This document shows positions 59,573 through 64,000 of a DNA stretch of 64,000 bases, piece by piece. Location of the stretch: positions 30,741,136 to 30,805,135 of the forward strand of contig CM038710.1 in assembly GCA_021613375.1 (NCBI GenBank). Reading direction: 5' to 3'. Every line of letters begins with the position of its first letter. Position 1 is the first letter of the stretch. A program made the position numbers and the translations under genes. The DNA is from Megaleporinus macrocephalus (taxonomy: Eukaryota; Chordata; Actinopteri; Characiformes; Anostomidae). Under the pieces are notes generated by a model, which had not been told where the DNA came from, searched no databases, and saw only the letters and a list, made by a program, of their open reading frames with translations.

Positions 59573-62392
59573 TGGTCCTGTGGTGTTTCTTTCCACTGAT
59601 GGACTGGGGTGATAAATTGTGAATTAAAAGATTGCATACAGTCATAATAAATTGTGATGTAAATATATAATTAATCATATAGTTATTACATGGCTGCTAA
59701 CATTTCATGCTTTCACAGACTTCCACTGTGAAATGTATCTAAGTATCTAAAGTATGCTTTCAGCACCGAGTTAGAGCCGTGTCACTGAAACCAGACTTTT
59801 TGCAAGAAATGTACACACAATGTTAAGGCATTTTCAAATTAGCTCAAAACTGAAACACGGCAAACAGTGTAGACACAGTGGGTTTTTTTTTAACTGCAGC
59901 GATATGGAAATATTTAACCAAATAAATTGACTGATTAGGTGCATACCGCACTTGACGTTAGTTATTTGTTCAAAAAGCCATAAGTATCAATAGGAAAAAT
60001 GGTTAAAATGCCACCTGCTATGTCAGAGAGTTATGACACATAACAAAGCACCTGTAAAGGTTTGTTGCTCTACTGTTTTGAGTATGACATAACTTTGTAG
60101 GAGGATTGTACTAAGGCATGCTAAAGCATTCATATGATTTCTATCTGCATTAAGGCTGTTGTGCCGTTTAAACATTGCCATTTTTTCCCCCATTGACCTT
60201 CAGCCGAAAGCACCAGCGTCCATTTATAGCACGTGGCCTTCAAATGAGGCATCTGCACGTGCAGACTGACCAGTAAAGAGCACTTATGTGTACAGATGCC
60301 TTAGTTATAGCCATCAAACCGATCAGCCCTGCTAATCACACCTCACACTGGCCACAGACCGAGCCTGAGGCATGTACGCACACACACATGAGCGCTGACT
60401 TTCCTTTTTCATCCAATTATAGAGGTGTAAAAAAGCATAGTGTGGGAACAAAGAGGGGCCTTCAACATCTACTCATGCACACACACACACATATACACGC
60501 TTGATAATTGCTGGATGTGAGAAGGAGCCTTATGTCATTGAAAAGACTGTGAGTAAAACACAGTTGAACTCAGGTCAGAGTGAGTATTCGGAGGCGTGAG
60601 GGAGTTAATGTGGTCATGCTCTTCTGTAACAAAGCGGATAATCAGTTCAGGAGAAGAGCTTCATTCTGTCACAATATCTCCAACAGTTCATGAACTGTGA
60701 AGAGAAATTTCTAGCCAAGAAATTCGGTCCTAATTTAAGTTCTAACACCATCGTTAATGACTGAGTGCACTTTTTTATTTATTTATTTATTTCGTTTTTT
60801 TTTTACATTTTTGGAGCCACTATTGTTATTCACTACATAGCTTAAATCAAGTTAATGGAGCTGTAGACTCAGTCTAGAAGTGGAGCACTCTGCCATAGCT
60901 ATTGTATGAAATAACATCGATTGATCTTAACATCTGTAAACATAACTTTACCAACATACTCCTAACAAGTTGCCATCATCACTGGCAGTAACAAATGTAT
61001 GATGTAATTGAATGTCACTTGAAACAAGTGGAAAAATAGTGTCTGTGGTATCTGTGGTAGCTTCTGATCGCTACTACCAGTAATGTAGCAGTATACATCA
61101 ATAAGCACAATTCGATTGTTCATATTGTCACTATCCAAAAAAAACAAAAAACATTCATTTCCATTTTTGACTATTTAAATTTTTCGATATCATTTAAACA
61201 CAATAGCTACCCTTTATAAACTGTGAAATCTTTGTGATAAATCGACCAATAGAAAAGCTGCAAAATCACTTAAATAAAACCTCTTTACTGTAACTTATTT
61301 TAAAAGTTTTTGGCCTCTTCTTTAAAGTTACTATTTTGCAGACTGGTTATTTATTCGAACGGAAAGAATATGATGATAAATGAATAAATTAGATTCAATC
61401 TTATCCATTTATTTGTATAACACCCCAGACATCATCACGTTTAAATCTTTTATAAGCTGTCAGTCACAGACTTGTCAGTATGATTTCTAGGTTAAAATAA
61501 GTGTGTGATTAATAACTCTTGTAAATTATAATTATAATAAACAAGGAATACAAACTAACATTATTTTCTATTTGCTCTGTGAACCATAAACCCTTTTAAC
61601 AGAAGCATTAATTTGGTAGTTGCTCTTGGGAGTCCTCCTACTGTTGTCAAGAGTAATTCACTTGTAGCCCACTGTCATAAATACAAATCGCATGGACATC
61701 TGTACATGTACATTTGTTGATGAGCTGAATGATACAGAGTGAAACAGAATCCGACATGCGCTTCACTCAGGCATATCGACGCTACAGATTACAATCAATT
61801 TGAAATCAATTTGCTGAGTGTAGTCTGCAGAGTCCTTAAGCCGGTGTAACACTTGTGCGCTAGGGAGTCAGATTCTGCCAGGGAGTCAGAATTCAGCACA
61901 ACACCGGCAAAGACAACACCAGAAAAGAAAGCACCATGTTGACTTACAAGGTACAGTTATTTTCCCAGAATTTTATTACAGGAGGTTTCGTGAGTTCTTT
62001 GGCATGAGATTTGCCAAAATCACTTTTGACAATTAGTAAACAACAAAACTTGGTTAGACAGGGATACCACAGATAAAGAGACTACCGACAATCACAGAGA
62101 ACACTGTCAGGAATGTAGACTCATCGTTTGACCTGGTGGTATAAGAAAATACACCTCTCTCGCAAGAGGTCTCATGCACAAAGCCTTATAGCAGTCATTC
62201 TGGGTGGCAGTGACAAAGACACTATTCTCCCTACAATATGTCATCAAACTGATATTGAAGGGTCAAACCATTACATAATTGTGCTTTAAGTAGCGTTTTA
62301 ATAGCTACTCTGGGAAAAGACTTTGGCTTCAAATGAAGATAAAACTTATAGTGAAGCTAAAACAAATATGTGACACTTAATAATCCCATACA
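59573..62392. other. intronic stretch, nothing recognised
   Basis: AT-rich unique DNA with short CA and TTTA arrays (60478-60492, 60770-60792). No gene or transposon recognised. Confidence 0.45.
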
Positions 62393-62394
62393 TA

Positions 62395-62917
62395 CACTAC
62401 TGCTCAAAAGTTTGGGATCACTGTGAAATGTTCTTGTTTTCAATGGAGTATCTTCCTTCCTTAACACAACAATGGACTGACGAGTCTCTAAAGAAAGTTG
62501 TTTCTTTCTGGTCATTTTGAGTCTGTCAGCAAGCCATCAACTGCTGATGCTTCAGATACTAAACTAGCCTAGAATGCTGTTCTCCCTTTTATACTCACTT
62601 ATTAGTAGAATGTTTTTCAGCTGTGTATTACAATTGAGCAAGAGTGTCCTAACAACCAATTAGTCCAATAACATCCTTAACTTGGATTGGCGGCCGTACC
62701 AGTAGATTTAGACAGAGGACTGAGAATTACTGATAATAGGACTATATGCAAAATAAGCCTCTATACAAAAATAGACTTTAATACAAACATTTCTATTCTT
62801 TAAAAAACATCTGATACAAATAAATTAATTGTAAATTTAGACAATATTGTTTGTGAATTGCTTAAAAATTGCATGAAATGAAATTCTAAAGTGATCCTAA
62901 ACTTTTGAGCGGTAGTG
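62395..62917. mobile_element. Tc1/mariner-type MITE, 523 bp
   Basis: The left end CACTACTGCTCAAAAGTTTG and the right end ACTTTTGAGCGGTAGTG are inverted repeats of one another, extending about 25 bp with few mismatches (GGGATCAC / GTGATCC). TA is present on both sides (62393-62394 and 62918-62919). The interior has no transposase, so mobility would depend on an enzyme supplied elsewhere. Confidence 0.8.
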
Positions 62918-62919
62918 TA

Positions 62920-64000
62920 CGAGGCCAGTCACAGATGTCACAGTGTTAAAAAGTGATTTACATTAGGAGGTTTATAAATTCTGATTCCCATTTACATTGC
63001 ACTGGTATGCGGTTTCTGGGGCGGGGGGGCGTGGGGGGGTTGTGTCTTAATCTGCTCACTATCTTCAGTAGTAGAAGTAGCTTATGTGAGCTCATGGATC
63101 AGGCTGAGTCACTGTCACAGCAGTGCAAATCGCAAACAGCGAGAGAAATAAAAGCTTCCAGAACTTAGTGTTATAGAGTAAACTTAAAACTAAGTGTAAT
63201 AGTTTTTTAGTATCTAAAAATATCCATCTCAATCTATACTCTCTGCTCCTATACATTGATTCATGCTTACATATCCACACTGTGCACCTTTTTGACTTTA
63301 AAAAAATTTAAATGTGTGGGGTGGTATGAGGGTTGTGTGTGGTGGGATGAAGCTTGTAAGGAGCATATGGCAGTTTCCAACAGTATAAAAAATATAAACT
63401 GAAAAAAATATATATTTTGTCCCTCAAATGTAGAGCTCGGGCAAAAGTGAACCTGTTTTGTTATTTGTTTGTTCACATCAAGTCACGAAATTCTTTTGCA
63501 AAGATTGCAGAGAGTTAATGTATGGTCTTTTCCCTCTCAAAACAGTCCTCAAATCTGAGATAAGGTGCTATCTGCTCGTCCCTCTCGGACCTGTGATTTG
63601 TATGGGCAGCAGCCAGTGCCTTTTTTGCTCTCCTTTTTTACATTCTCTTCTCCATTCGCTTTCCATCAGGACAACAAAACGTGGCAGGCTCAAAAGTAGT
63701 AATCTCTCTCTGACAAGCCTAGATCTGGAATAAATAAAGCAAAGCGCAAGCAGCTTTGGCTGTCTGATCTAGCTCTGTATGCAGGGCGCCGGATAAAGTC
63801 GAGAGAGAGAGAGGGAGAGAGAGTGGTACAGACAGTTTGAGAGGGGAAAAAAGAAGAGCGAATAGATTGCCTTTGCTGTATTTATCTGTCGAAAAGTCAC
63901 TTTTAACCCGCGAGTTGAAACCTTTATCTCTATCTGCAGAAACAGTTCTTCTTCAGTGCTGGCTGAGACTCAGTGTGTGCGCGCGTGCGGATATGTGGCC
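62920..64000. other. intronic stretch with G-rich motif
   Basis: A G-run cluster at 63018-63039 could form a quadruplex, and a GA block lies at 63800-63830. The open frame at 63458-63733 has no recognised domain. Confidence 0.45.

Larger units (their letters stand above)
55095..64000 (+). other. agbl4: intron of AGBL4 downstream of the exon (3' part outside window)
   Basis: The next coding segment expected for AGBL4 (rich in Tyr, Cys and Arg: NVYYYRCPDHR) was not found between the donor and the window end, so this is read as intron. It holds one hAT element, one Tc1/mariner MITE, short microsatellites and unique sequence. Confidence 0.6.

Noticed and set aside
58945..59599. Hydrophobic open frames within and beside the hAT element
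   Set aside because: Read through AT-rich non-coding parts of the transposon with cysteine/phenylalanine-rich random composition.
1..64000. A previously undescribed multi-gene system
   Set aside because: No gene cluster is present; the content is explained by introns of one gene, repeats and a tRNA.

Overview
The window looks like teleost fish DNA lying almost entirely inside introns of one very large gene. The evidence is the repeat content: TIR elements of hAT and Tc1/mariner type with intact target-site duplications, a tRNA-derived SINE with an L2-like 3' tail, a LINE reverse-transcriptase relic, dense CA/CT/AT microsatellites, and no bacterial-style gene packing. I cannot fix the species; an otophysan such as a characiform or catfish is only a guess from the repeat families.

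Only one protein-coding segment is well supported: a 95-bp exon at 55000-55094 (+) flanked by a good 3' splice site and a weaker 5' splice site. It encodes part of cytosolic carboxypeptidase 6 (AGBL4/CCP6), a tubulin deglutamylase. I found no neighbouring AGBL4 exon, so 1-54999 and 55095-64000 are read as parts of the two flanking introns. This fits the very large introns known for vertebrate AGBL4. Almost all other long open frames lie in low-complexity CT/GA tracts, transposon relics or unremarkable intron, and I do not treat them as genes.

The second gene-like feature is a tRNA at 12391-12462 (+). It folds as tRNA-Ala, including the G3:U70 pair, but carries a UAC (Val) anticodon. A tRNA-derived SINE (12535-12703) and a small hAT-type element (12727-13104) with a perfect 8-bp target duplication follow within 700 bp.

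Layout. 1-10 kb: a degenerate MITE, a 123-bp near-perfect palindrome, a TTAA-type repeat end, two broken Tc1/mariner transposase copies, and head-to-head copies of one dispersed repeat. 10.9-13.1 kb: a Tc1/mariner MITE, the tRNA, the SINE and the hAT MITE. 14.8-15.4 kb: a diverged direct duplication. 18.1-25 kb: a SINE-like repeat, a mariner MITE and a Tc1 remnant. 27.6-39.4 kb: a cluster of very long polypyrimidine/polypurine tracts, with a LINE relic at 34.9-35.5 kb. 40.8-48.1 kb: hAT relics (one with a BED zinc finger), a complete 801-bp hAT element and a 72-bp AT tract. 48.9-49.8 kb: a 0.3-kb direct duplication. 50.5-54 kb: dispersed repeats. 55 kb: the AGBL4 exon. 58.4-59.6 kb: a 1122-bp hAT element holding the transposase C-terminal tail. 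62.4-62.9 kb: a Tc1/mariner MITE. Several unique stretches look like possible conserved regulatory DNA, but that needs cross-species alignment. I found nothing that supports a new multi-gene system here.
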